Shown here: one piece after another, positions 33,861 through 41,996 of the stretch
Numbering within the stretch: position 1 is the first letter of the stretch
How the letters are laid out: each line of letters opens with the position of its first letter
Assembly: GCF_900184795.1 (NCBI RefSeq)
Contig: NZ_FXXN01000022.1
Location: 1 to 64,000, forward strand
Reading direction: 5' to 3'
Source of the DNA: Magnetospirillum sp. 15-1
Lineage (GTDB): Bacteria > Pseudomonadota > Alphaproteobacteria > Rhodospirillales > Magnetospirillaceae
Length of the DNA: 64,000 nt
Position numbers and translations under genes: made by a program
Notes under the pieces: generated by a model
What the model was told of the DNA's origin: nothing
The model's database searches: none
What the model saw: the letters and a program-made list of their open reading frames with translations, nothing else

Positions 33861-35008
33861 GCATCTACACCGAAGATCACCTTGCCCTTCAGAACTCCCT
33901 GAGGAAGCTGATCGAGACCGAGATCAACCCCTGTGTGGACAAGTGGGAAGACGAGGGAATGTTTCCCGCTCATGAGTTGTTCCCCAAACTGGGCGAGGCC
34001 GGATTCCTCGGCATCACCATGCCGGAGGCCTTTGGCGGCATGGGGCTGGATTTCAGCTATCTTCTGGCTTTCGCTGAAACGGTGGGTGAGATCAATGCCG
34101 TCGGCCTGCACATGGCGATCGGCATCCAGGCGGTGATGTCCACGGCGGCTCTGGCGAAATACGGCTCCGACGAACTGCGCGAACAGTTCCTGCGCCCGAC
34201 TATCTCCGGCGAGCAGGTGGTCTGCCTCGGCGTATCAGAACCCGGTGCCGGCTCGGATGTCAGTCAGATCAAGACCAACGCCCGCAAGGATGGTGACGAC
34301 TACGTCATCAACGGCGGCAAGATCTGGATCACCAACGGTGTCCAAGCGGATTGGATGTGCCTGTTGGCCAACACCAACGAGGGCTCGCCCCACACGTCCA
34401 AGTCGCTGATCTGCCTTCCCATGAAGACGCCGGGTGTCACCGTCGCCAAGAAGCTCGACAAGATGGGCATGCGCAGCTCCGACACGGCGCAGATCTTCTT
34501 CGACGATGTGCGCATTCCTCAGCGCTATCGGATCGGCGAGGAAGGCAAGGGGTTCGTCTATCAGATGGAACAGTTCCAGGGCGAGCGCCTGTTTGCCGCC
34601 GCCGCCCATGTGCGCCCCATGGAGAAGGCCATTCTTGACACCATCGACTACACCAACACCCGCAAGGTGTTCGGACGTCGGGTCATCGACAATCAGGTGG
34701 TGCGCTTCAAGCTGGGCGAACTCCAAACCAAGATCGAGCTTCTGCGTTCGCTGATCTATCGCGCGACCCAGGAATACTGTGCCGGCCAAGACGTCACCAC
34801 CTTGGCCTCCATGGCCAAGCTGACCGCCGGACGGCTGATGCGCGAGGTGGCGGATTCCTGCCTGCAATATTACGGCGGCATGGGGTTCATGAACGAAACG
34901 CCGATTTCGCGCTTCTATCGCGACTGCCGCGTAACCTCCATCGGCGGAGGTACCGACGAGATCATGCTGGAGATCATCACCAAGCGCATGGGTATCGGGG
35001 GTCAATGA
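33857..35008 (+). CDS. acyl-CoA dehydrogenase (isovaleryl/citronellyl-CoA dehydrogenase-like)
   Basis: 383 residues. Signatures: CLGVSEPGAGSDVSQIKTNA, WITNGVQADWMCLL and FGRRVIDNQVVRFKLGELQ. The C-terminal TSIGGGTDEIMLEIITK lacks Glu at the medium-chain position, as in branched-chain and citronellyl-CoA dehydrogenases. It sits between the two carboxylase subunit genes, the same order (carboxyltransferase, dehydrogenase, biotin carboxylase) seen in Liu/Atu-type operons apart from the hydratase. It should desaturate the CoA ester before carboxylation and reduce ETF. Confidence 0.93.
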   Translation: MSIYTEDHLALQNSLRKLIETEINPCVDKWEDEGMFPAHELFPKLGEAGFLGITMPEAFGGMGLDFSYLLAFAETVGEINAVGLHMAIGIQAVMSTAALAKYGSDELREQFLRPTISGEQVVCLGVSEPGAGSDVSQIKTNARKDGDDYVINGGKIWITNGVQADWMCLLANTNEGSPHTSKSLICLPMKTPGVTVAKKLDKMGMRSSDTAQIFFDDVRIPQRYRIGEEGKGFVYQMEQFQGERLFAAAAHVRPMEKAILDTIDYTNTRKVFGRRVIDNQVVRFKLGELQTKIELLRSLIYRATQEYCAGQDVTTLASMAKLTAGRLMREVADSCLQYYGGMGFMNETPISRFYRDCRVTSIGGGTDEIMLEIITKRMGIGGQ

Positions 35009-35045
35009 CCATCGACCTTGCCATCGGCCACTAGTGGAGCTGGAT

Positions 35046-37010
35046 GTGGAACCGTTCACGACCATCCTAATCGCCAATCGCGGTGAAATCGCCGCCCGCG
35101 TCATTCGAACCGCAAAAGCCCAGGGCTATCGGACGGTCGTGGTTTACTCCACCGCCGATGCCGAGATGCCGTATCTGCGCGCCGCGGACTTCGCTGTCCA
35201 CATCGGGGAGGCTCCCGCCGCCCAGTCCTATCTCGACATCCAGAAGCTGCTTGATGCCGCCAAGCTGTCAGGGGCCGACGCGGTTCATCCCGGCTATGGC
35301 TTCCTATCGGAAAGCGATATCTTCGCCGACGCTTGCCATGCCGCCGACATCACCTTCATCGGGCCGCCGCCGGAAGCCATGCGGGCCATGGCCAATAAGG
35401 CCGAAGCCAAGCGGATCATGCTTCAGCATGGCGTGCCCTGTATCCCCGGCTATGACGGCGAAGACCAAAGCGACGAAGCTCTGGCCCGCGAGGCCAGCCG
35501 CATCGGCTATCCTGTCATGCTGAAGGCCGTTGCCGGCGGTGGCGGCAAGGGAATGCGGCTTGTCGAGGGGGATGTCCATCTCGCGGAGGGCATCCGCCAG
35601 GCTCGTTCCGAGGCGATCAAAGCGTTTGGCAACGGCCACCTCATGCTGGAAAAGGCGATCATCGCCCCCCGCCATATCGAGGTTCAGATTTTCGCCGATG
35701 CCCACGGAAACGTGGTTCATGTGGGCGATCGCGACTGCTCGATCCAGCGCCGCCACCAGAAGATCATCGAGGAGGCTCCCGCTCCCGGCCTTTCCTCGGA
35801 GTTGCGCGCCCGTATGGGGGAGGCGGCGGTTACCGCCGCCAAATCCGTCGGCTATCGCGGTGCCGGCACGGTGGAGTTCCTGGCGACCAATGCCGGCGAC
35901 TTCTACTTCCTCGAAATGAACACCCGGCTCCAGGTGGAACATCCGGTTACGGAAATGGTTTCGGGTCTCGATCTGGTGGAATGGCAGATCCGGGTCGCCG
36001 CCGGCGATCCCCTCCCTCTGCGCCAAGAGCAGATCGCCATCACCGGTCACTCCATCGAGGTTCGCCTTTATGCCGAGGATCCCGACACCGACTTCCTCCC
36101 CCAGTCTGGTCGCATCGTAGCCTGGCGCCCTCCTGTCCGTGAGGGCATCCGCATCGATCACGGCCTGGGTGAAGGCGCCACGGTGTCCACCTTCTACGAC
36201 CCGATGGTGGCCAAGATCATCGGCTACGGCCAGGACCGGCATGAGGCACGCCGTCGTCTGGTTCGCGGCATCGAGGATTTCGTCGTTGGTGGCATCAAGA
36301 CCAATCGCCGGTTCTTGCTGGATTGCCTGTCGTCCAGCGCCTTCATCTTCGGCGAGCTGAGCACCGCCTTCCTGGACCGCAACGTCTTCGAGGGCGGCGC
36401 GAGGGGCCCCGCTCCGGCCACTATCGCACTTGGCGCCGCCTTGCTTTACGGCAGGCAGGCAGCCAAGCATTCCGCCTTGGGGGCTTGGCGCAGCCGCCCC
36501 TGGCAGGCGGAATCCATGACCCTGGAGTTCGGCGATACGACCAAGGCTGTTCAAATAGCAGCCAAGGGTGACCAGCGCTACGGCGTGAAGGTCGATGAAG
36601 CCGAATTGGAGGTCGCCATCCTGGGCGGAACACCTCGGCTTTGGGTGCGTATCGACGGACTGGAAGAGGCTGTCGATACCGCCTGGGACGCGGATGTGCT
36701 GCATCTGTCCCATCGCGGTTCTTCCTTCATCTTTGCCATCCCCACCGCCGAGGGCGGATCATCGAAAGACGGCGGCGACAGCTTCGCCTGCGCCCCCATG
36801 CCGGGATCCATCGCGGGCTTACGGGTCGATCTCGGGGCGATGGTGGAGAAAGGCGAGATCCTCTTGATCCTCGAGGCCATGAAGATGGAACACCCCATCA
36901 CCGCCCCCATCGCCGGGAAGGTAGCAACCATTCACGTATCCGTTGGGCAACAGGTGGGAATGCGCCACGTCCTGGTCGAAATCGAGCCCGCCGACAGCGC
37001 GGCGGAGTAA
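35046..37010 (+). CDS. acyl-CoA carboxylase alpha subunit (biotin carboxylase plus biotin carrier)
   Basis: 654 residues from GTG 35046, with GGAG 6 bp upstream; GTG 35034 is possible. The biotin carboxylase domain starts FTTILIANRGEIAARVIRTA, with ATP-grasp glycine loop AVAGGGGKGMRLV, MLEKAIIAPRHIEVQIF, and catalytic FLEMNTRLQVEHPVTE. A linker domain follows. The C-terminal biotinyl domain carries EAMKMEHP, the Lys being biotinylated. It pairs with the beta subunit at 32250 to form an alpha6-beta6-type carboxylase. The TetR, beta subunit, dehydrogenase and alpha subunit genes form one operon. Confidence 0.94.
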   Translation: MEPFTTILIANRGEIAARVIRTAKAQGYRTVVVYSTADAEMPYLRAADFAVHIGEAPAAQSYLDIQKLLDAAKLSGADAVHPGYGFLSESDIFADACHAADITFIGPPPEAMRAMANKAEAKRIMLQHGVPCIPGYDGEDQSDEALAREASRIGYPVMLKAVAGGGGKGMRLVEGDVHLAEGIRQARSEAIKAFGNGHLMLEKAIIAPRHIEVQIFADAHGNVVHVGDRDCSIQRRHQKIIEEAPAPGLSSELRARMGEAAVTAAKSVGYRGAGTVEFLATNAGDFYFLEMNTRLQVEHPVTEMVSGLDLVEWQIRVAAGDPLPLRQEQIAITGHSIEVRLYAEDPDTDFLPQSGRIVAWRPPVREGIRIDHGLGEGATVSTFYDPMVAKIIGYGQDRHEARRRLVRGIEDFVVGGIKTNRRFLLDCLSSSAFIFGELSTAFLDRNVFEGGARGPAPATIALGAALLYGRQAAKHSALGAWRSRPWQAESMTLEFGDTTKAVQIAAKGDQRYGVKVDEAELEVAILGGTPRLWVRIDGLEEAVDTAWDADVLHLSHRGSSFIFAIPTAEGGSSKDGGDSFACAPMPGSIAGLRVDLGAMVEKGEILLILEAMKMEHPITAPIAGKVATIHVSVGQQVGMRHVLVEIEPADSAAE

Positions 37011-37079
37011 CAGCCTCCCACGGGCGCGGCCGTTCTTATCACGCGCGGCCCATGCCCCCATCCGAGGAGAGTGAAACTC

Positions 37080-37901
37080 ATGAAGGACATTCTTGTCGCC
37101 ATCGGGCGGACCCCGTCATCGAATTGCGCGATTACCGTTGCGGCGCATTTGGCCAGGGTTCACGGCGCCCGTTTGACTGCTCTCTATATCCCTCCCAGCC
37201 AGCAGATTTCTCCTCTTGCCATCCATGCTGCCGGCCCCGCTCTCGTCGATGAGGTCGCCCACGACCGCAGCGTCCTGGGAGACCAGGCCCGTGAGTATGT
37301 TTCATCCCTCGCGTCGTCCCTGGGGATCGACTTTCAGTGGATCGAGGCAACGGGCGATATCATTGATGCCCTGGTATGGCATGCCCACTGCAGCGACATC
37401 GTGGTGGTGAGGCGATGGGGCCCGCAGGACGAGAACGGTTTTTCCAGCAGGGATTTCGCCCGCCTCGTCACCGACGCTGGCCGCCCCATCATGATCATCC
37501 CGCCAAGCTATAACGGGATTCCCGGCAGCTCGGTGACGATCGGCTGGAACGGCAGCCGTGGCGCCACTCGGGCGGTTCATGATGCCCTGCCGATCTTGCG
37601 CAAGGCCAAGGTTGTCGAGTTGCTGATCGTTGCTGCCACCGCCACCAAGTCTCTAGACAAGGAAATCGCCTTGGCGATCCGCGGCCATCTCTTCCGCCAC
37701 GGCATCGAGTCGACCCCCAGGATCACCGTGTTCCACCCGGCCCTTGGCGCCAATCATATGCTGATCGACACCGCCAAGACGGGGACCGATTTGCTGGTTA
37801 TGGGCGCCTTTGGACGACCGCGCATCCGTGAGATCGCACTGGGAAGCGTCACCAAGTCAGTGGTCGAAAACAGCACGGTCCCTATTCTTCTGTCGTTCTG
37901 A
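37080..37901 (+). CDS. universal stress protein with two Usp domains
   Basis: 273 residues. The first Usp-like half starts KDILVAIGRTPSSNCAIT. The second half has GWNGSRGATRAVHDALPIL and ends GAFGRPRIREIALGSVTKSV then STVPILLSF, with the ATP-binding G-x2-G-x9-G(S/T)-type tail. Tandem Usp proteins are common near catabolic operons and have general stress or metabolic-sensing roles. A ribosome site GAGGAGAG precedes the ATG. It follows the carboxylase genes by 69 bp and may be co-transcribed. Confidence 0.85.
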   Translation: MKDILVAIGRTPSSNCAITVAAHLARVHGARLTALYIPPSQQISPLAIHAAGPALVDEVAHDRSVLGDQAREYVSSLASSLGIDFQWIEATGDIIDALVWHAHCSDIVVVRRWGPQDENGFSSRDFARLVTDAGRPIMIIPPSYNGIPGSSVTIGWNGSRGATRAVHDALPILRKAKVVELLIVAATATKSLDKEIALAIRGHLFRHGIESTPRITVFHPALGANHMLIDTAKTGTDLLVMGAFGRPRIREIALGSVTKSVVENSTVPILLSF

Positions 37902-38082
37902 GAACCTGCGGCACGGGAAGCCTATACATCATAGGTTCGGCATGAGACGCGCACACACCGGCCATAATAAATATCTATGTTAGGCATTCGGCAGTTCGTT
38001 TAAAGAACGACCACTTGGGTACGCTAGTATCACCCTTGCTGTGCGATGTGCTGGCATAATCCATAGATAGTGCAGGTGCAAA

Positions 38083-38469
38083 ATGCCCGAACTTACACAT
38101 GATCAGAAAAGAGACCTCGTGTTGAATTTTTACCGCGAGGTCGTCCTTGGGCAGAAGTTTGAGCTTGCTTCAAAATATATGTCGCCGAACTACAAACAGC
38201 ATACTCCAGCCTGTGGCGATGGAGTAGATGGGCTCCTGGAGTTCTGTCGCAAACTATTCACAGCCCTTCCCGAGTTCAAAATTGAGTTCAAGCGCGTCTT
38301 CGTGTCCGACAACTACGTTGTCATCCACTCGCATGCGGTTCTGGCCCCCGGCAGCCGCGGGGAAGCCGTCGTGGATATCTTCCGCCTGGAAGGTGACAAG
38401 GTTGCCGAGCACTGGGACGTTGTTCAATCGATTCCCGAAACGGCACTCAACAACAACGGCATGTTCTAA
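38083..38469 (+). CDS. SnoaL/NTF2-like protein (copy 1)
   Basis: 128 residues of the SnoaL-like cone fold: LVLNFYREVVLGQKFELASK, then YMSPNYKQHTPACGDG, and a C-terminal DIFRLEGDKVAEHWDVVQ. Family members are cyclases, isomerases, dehydratases or ligand-binding proteins. A paralogue with the same ending (HWDV-Q-P-MF pattern) is encoded at 62049-62450, so two related copies serve the cluster. The 180 bp upstream (37902-38082) has no gene; its promoter is presumably there but no clear one is seen. Confidence 0.8.
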   Translation: MPELTHDQKRDLVLNFYREVVLGQKFELASKYMSPNYKQHTPACGDGVDGLLEFCRKLFTALPEFKIEFKRVFVSDNYVVIHSHAVLAPGSRGEAVVDIFRLEGDKVAEHWDVVQSIPETALNNNGMF

Positions 38470-38496
38470 CCCAGCCGACATTGGAGGAAATGTACT

Positions 38497-39273
38497 ATGC
38501 GGTTCAAGGATCAGGTGGTCATCGTGACCGGTGGCGGTTCTGGCATCGGCGCCGCCACGGCACGGATTTTCGCGCGTGACGGCGCCTCGGTGACGGTGGC
38601 CGATATCGCCAATCAGGACGAGGTCGCCAAGGAGATTACCAAGGTCGGGGGCAAGGCCATTGCCGTCCGCTGCGATGTGTCGAGCTCGGATTCCGTCCAG
38701 AAGATGATCGAAGCCACCATCTCGGCCTTTGGCCGGTTGGATGTCATGGTCAGCAACGCCGGCGTCGGCGTGCTCAGTTTTGCCGAGGGAACCTCGGAGG
38801 AGGACTGGGATCGCTGCCAAGCCATCAACGTGAAGGGCGGCTTTCTGTGTGCGAAATACGCCATCCCGCATCTGCGCAACGCCGGCGGCGGATCAATCCT
38901 CTTCACCGCCTCGGTCGCGGGCATACAGGGCGTCGCCGGCGCCCTTCCCTACGCCACCTCCAAGGGAGCCGTGGTCAACATGACGCGCACCCTGGCCCTT
39001 GACCACGCCCATGAAAATATTCGTGTCAATGTCGTCTGCCCCGGCGCAACGGACACCCCCCTGTTGCGGTCGGCGCCGGTACCCGTCGAAGTCATCGCCG
39101 CCATGCAGGCACTCGGCCGAGTGGTGACCCCGGAAGAAATCGGCGAGGCATTCGCCTATCTTGCGTCTCCGGTGGCACGCTGCATTACCGGCCAGACACT
39201 GGTCATCGATTCCGGGGCTTCAGCTGGCGACCGGTCCATCGTTGCCAATGCCCTGAAGGCGGGTGGGCCGTAA
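38497..39273 (+). CDS. short-chain dehydrogenase/reductase
   Basis: 258-residue classical SDR. Cofactor loop TGGGSGIGAATARIF, Asp-containing VADIANQDE favouring NAD, NAGVGV near residue 87, catalytic Ser in FTASVAG and YATSKGAVV, PGATDTPL and the C-terminal TGQTLVIDSG. A GGAGG ribosome site precedes the ATG. It could oxidise a beta-hydroxyacyl-CoA or secondary alcohol, a role filled by AtuB/AtuG-type SDRs in terpene pathways. It lies 27 bp behind the SnoaL-like gene. Confidence 0.9.
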   Translation: MRFKDQVVIVTGGGSGIGAATARIFARDGASVTVADIANQDEVAKEITKVGGKAIAVRCDVSSSDSVQKMIEATISAFGRLDVMVSNAGVGVLSFAEGTSEEDWDRCQAINVKGGFLCAKYAIPHLRNAGGGSILFTASVAGIQGVAGALPYATSKGAVVNMTRTLALDHAHENIRVNVVCPGATDTPLLRSAPVPVEVIAAMQALGRVVTPEEIGEAFAYLASPVARCITGQTLVIDSGASAGDRSIVANALKAGGP

Positions 39274-39280
39274 GACGATG

Positions 39281-39310
39281 GGCGCGCCGACGGCACCCCG
39301 TCGGCGCGCC
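39281..39310. terminator. strong hairpin between convergent genes
   Basis: Perfect 13-bp arms (39281-39293 and 39298-39310, GGCGCGCCGACGG) enclose a 4-base loop. It lies between the SDR stop and the stop of the convergent TetR gene. There is no T run on either side, but position and stability fit a bidirectional terminator. Confidence 0.6.
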
Positions 39311-39314
39311 CTAG

Positions 39315-39938
39315 CTAGCTGCGACGACGAAGAAGCGGTGCGACCATTTCGATCCACCGTTCGACCACTTTCTCCGACTGCCCGGTGTCGTCTCCGAACA
39401 ATCCCTGGATCACGAGACCACGCATCAGGCACCTGCTCATCACCATGATAAGCTGGACATCATTCTCCCCCCCCCCAGCCGCCTCGAAGATCGAGCCCCA
39501 GTGCCGATCGAGTTCGGTATTCCAATGCAGCAGCCTTGGTGACAACCGCTCGCGCAATTTCCGATCGGTCCGCGCCGCGTTCAATATCTCCAGCATGGCC
39601 CGATATGGCTTGGTATTGATCAGATCCGCCCACATGGAACGCAGATAAGCCCCCAGGTCATCGGCCGATGATTTCGCGGCTTCCATCCTGAATTGGTTGT
39701 GTCGCTCAACCGAGCGCTGAATCAGTCGGTCCGCCACCGTTGTGATCAGGTCTTCCTTGGTTGGAAAATGGTGCTGCAGGGCCCCCTTCGATACGCCCGC
39801 GCGCTCCACTACACGATTGATCGAGGTTTCCGCATAACCTAGCTCGCACAGACAGGCGATTGCGGCACGACAAATGATGTCCTGCGCCTTGAGGCTTTTT
39901 GCCTCCTGCTTTCCCATCAAACCAAAATTCTTCGTCAC
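39315..39938 (-). CDS. TetR-family transcriptional regulator
   Basis: 207 residues from GTG 39938, chosen because GAAGGAG lies 4-10 bp upstream; an ATG at 39917 is the alternative. HTH: ETSINRVVERAGVSKGALQ, then HHFPTKEDLITTV. The C-terminal domain contains a 10-base G tract in frame (39467-39476, coding part of AAGGGEN). A slip there would replace roughly the last 50 residues. It is divergent from the envelope module starting at 40286 and may control it. A palindrome-like site lies just upstream at 39991-40016. Confidence 0.88.
   Translation of the reverse strand: MTKNFGLMGKQEAKSLKAQDIICRAAIACLCELGYAETSINRVVERAGVSKGALQHHFPTKEDLITTVADRLIQRSVERHNQFRMEAAKSSADDLGAYLRSMWADLINTKPYRAMLEILNAARTDRKLRERLSPRLLHWNTELDRHWGSIFEAAGGGENDVQLIMVMSRCLMRGLVIQGLFGDDTGQSEKVVERWIEMVAPLLRRRS
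39467..39476. repeat. 10-base C tract inside the TetR coding sequence
   Basis: Ten consecutive C on the plus strand encode Gly codons of the TetR protein on the minus strand. Gain or loss of one base would shift the frame of its C-terminal ligand domain. Confidence 0.75.
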
Positions 39939-39990
39939 ACCCACTCCTTCGCCGCAGGCATCGCTGCAACCATCGTTATGCCCGTCCGGA

Positions 39991-40016
39991 ATAAAGCCAT
40001 ACACACGGATTTTTTC
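39991..40016. promoter_or_regulatory. possible operator upstream of the TetR gene
   Basis: ATAAAGCC, an 8-base spacer, then GGATTTTTT form an imperfect palindrome. Its left half (ATAAAGCCAT) is identical to that of the perfect palindrome at 19605-19640 and its spacer is the same length. The right part resembles the sequence at 23611-23631. A shared regulator for the three loci is plausible. Confidence 0.4.
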
Positions 40017-40120
40017 AAGGAATTTGAACGAACCAGCGCTCTTTGCCGACCTTCAGCGCCCAAGACGCCCCCCCAACCTTGATCGGAAATGACAAGAGCA
40101 AGTCTAGAATACATCCATAA

Positions 40121-40149
40121 GCAGCGCAGCAATGACGTTGCTGCGCTGC
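40121..40149. promoter_or_regulatory. 12-bp perfect stem-loop upstream of the envelope operon
   Basis: GCAGCGCAGCAA (40121-40132) pairs perfectly with 40138-40149 around a 5-base loop. It sits in the 280-bp region between the divergent TetR and DUF1302 genes. No T run follows, so it may be an mRNA leader structure or operator rather than a terminator. The rest of 39939-40285 shows no gene. Confidence 0.5.
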
Positions 40150-40285
40150 ACAATTACAGCGCCGCGACAAGATAAAAGCCGCCGATACTATATTGTTTCA
40201 GCAACTACCGGATTTCCGGGATGTTCTGGCGCCGACCATCTCCCCCAATCTTCAGTCTAAGAATAGGCTCAATGGGGAGGTTGTC

Positions 40286-41974
40286 GTGAGTCATCGGATG
40301 AAACGTCAATTTTGCAGCCAGGCTGGCATCATGCTGGCTGGTGCCGTCTGCACGTTCGCAGCCATGTCCGGGGCACGTGCCGGGACGATCGACGTCGGAA
40401 ATCCCGACGTCGAAGTGAGGTGGGACAACACCTTCAAGTACACGTTGGGACAGCGTGTCGGGCACCAGTCGGGCAAGGTGATGGGTTACACATCTGGTCG
40501 GCGCGGCGAAGAGGATGGCGATCTCAGTTTCCAGCAGGGTGACTTGATCACTAGTCGAATGGACCTTCTTACCGAGCTTGACGTCAGCTTCAGGAAGAGC
40601 ATGGGCATGAGAGTCAGCGCCGCCGCTTGGTATGATCCGATCTATCAAGGGCGGAACAATAACGACGGGACCGGAAACAACAACAATCTCGGCTACGCTT
40701 CCGACAAGTTCCCCAAGGGCACCGCTGATTTGCATGGCAAACAAGCTGAACTCTTGGATGCTTTTGTTTACAAAACGTTTGAGCTTCCAAAGGAGCAGAG
40801 CCTATCCGTCCGACTTGGACGCTATACGCTGCTCTACGGCGAAAGCCTGTTTTTCGGCGCCAACGGCATCGCGGGCGCCCAGACGCCCATCGACATCGTG
40901 AAGGCGCTGTCGCTCCCGGGGGCTCAATTCAAGGAAATTGGAGTGCCGGTCACGCAGACCTCTTTCCAATATCAGATTAGCCCGAGACTCTCATTTGGCG
41001 GCTACTATCAACTTGAATGGCGTCCCAATCGCGTGCCGAGCGCAGGCAGTTATTTCAGCGCCAACGATTCAGTTGGACCAGGAGGACATTATGTCTTCCT
41101 TCCCCCCGGCGGAGGCCTGCCGGCCAACTCATATCTCCATCGCGTCAAGGATATCGAGCCGAGCAATCTTGGACAGGGTGGCCTTCAGATCAGGTTCAAG
41201 CCAGCGGAGAATTGGGACTTTGGCCTCTATTACTCCCGGTTTCATGCCAAGGACTTCGTGAATTATGTGCGCCCCGGTGTCAATGGCTCCGGCGCCACCA
41301 CATATGGTCAGGACCTGGGTGAATATGCCCTGGCCTATCCAGAGGGAATCAGTCTCTATGGAGCCAGCTTTGCCACCAATATCGGCGACACCAATGTGTC
41401 CGGCGAGACCTCGATCAGGACCAATCAGCCCCTGGCTTCCCCTGGTGGGGCCGTGGCGGATACAGGTGGAAGAGCAGGAATTGGCCCCAACCGGCTTTAT
41501 CCGGTGGGCAAGACCTTCCATGCCAATCTCTCGGCTATCACGCTTTTCAATGAGACGCGGATCTGGAATGCCGCAAATCTCGTCGCAGAAGTGGCCTACA
41601 ACCGACGTCTTGAGGTAACCAACCGCAAGGCACTCGACCCGAACGTGACCGTTGATGCCGTGGGTTTACGCGGCACCTTCACACCCGAATACTATCAGGT
41701 TACGCCCGGACTCGACCTGACGCTACCGATCACCATCGGTTACAACCCATGGGGGCGGTCATCTCTAGGCCCCACCGTGTTTGGCGGCGGCGACAGCGGC
41801 GACATAACGATTGCCCTGCAAGGGGTTTGGGAAAACACCTGGAAGGCCGGATTGCAATTCACCCACTATTTCGGCCCAGCCGGATCGCTTCATGACCGGA
41901 ACAGCAACTACTCCTTCGACCAGGTTTACGCAGATCGCGACTACGTGGCCTTTAACGTCCAGCGCACTTTCTAA
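40286..41974 (+). CDS. DUF1302 family outer-membrane-type protein
   Basis: 562 residues from GTG 40286, preceded by GGGGAGG at 40274-40280. A signal peptide ends near ARA-GTI (residue 34). The mature part has many alternating aromatic strands, for example VEVRWDNTFKYTLGQRVG and SLSVRLGRYTLLYGESLFFG. It ends DRDYVAFNVQRTF, a terminal Phe typical of outer-membrane barrels. DUF1302 proteins co-occur with DUF1329 proteins and RND permeases in clusters for steroids, terpenes and other hydrophobic compounds, where uptake across the outer membrane is proposed. It heads an operon of at least eight genes on this strand. Confidence 0.88.
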   Translation: MSHRMKRQFCSQAGIMLAGAVCTFAAMSGARAGTIDVGNPDVEVRWDNTFKYTLGQRVGHQSGKVMGYTSGRRGEEDGDLSFQQGDLITSRMDLLTELDVSFRKSMGMRVSAAAWYDPIYQGRNNNDGTGNNNNLGYASDKFPKGTADLHGKQAELLDAFVYKTFELPKEQSLSVRLGRYTLLYGESLFFGANGIAGAQTPIDIVKALSLPGAQFKEIGVPVTQTSFQYQISPRLSFGGYYQLEWRPNRVPSAGSYFSANDSVGPGGHYVFLPPGGGLPANSYLHRVKDIEPSNLGQGGLQIRFKPAENWDFGLYYSRFHAKDFVNYVRPGVNGSGATTYGQDLGEYALAYPEGISLYGASFATNIGDTNVSGETSIRTNQPLASPGGAVADTGGRAGIGPNRLYPVGKTFHANLSAITLFNETRIWNAANLVAEVAYNRRLEVTNRKALDPNVTVDAVGLRGTFTPEYYQVTPGLDLTLPITIGYNPWGRSSLGPTVFGGGDSGDITIALQGVWENTWKAGLQFTHYFGPAGSLHDRNSNYSFDQVYADRDYVAFNVQRTF

Positions 41975-41996
41975 TCCAGTGACGGGAGGACAGGAA

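Noticed and set aside
35304-36713. A 469-codon open frame opposite the biotin carboxylase gene
   Set aside because: It is antisense to a well-recognised gene, with no family features and shadow-like composition.
32250-37010. Plain leucine catabolism (Liu) operon
   Set aside because: No hydroxymethylglutaryl-CoA lyase gene is present, and the carboxyltransferase loop and AtuA-like neighbour point to a different substrate. It is not excluded without assay.
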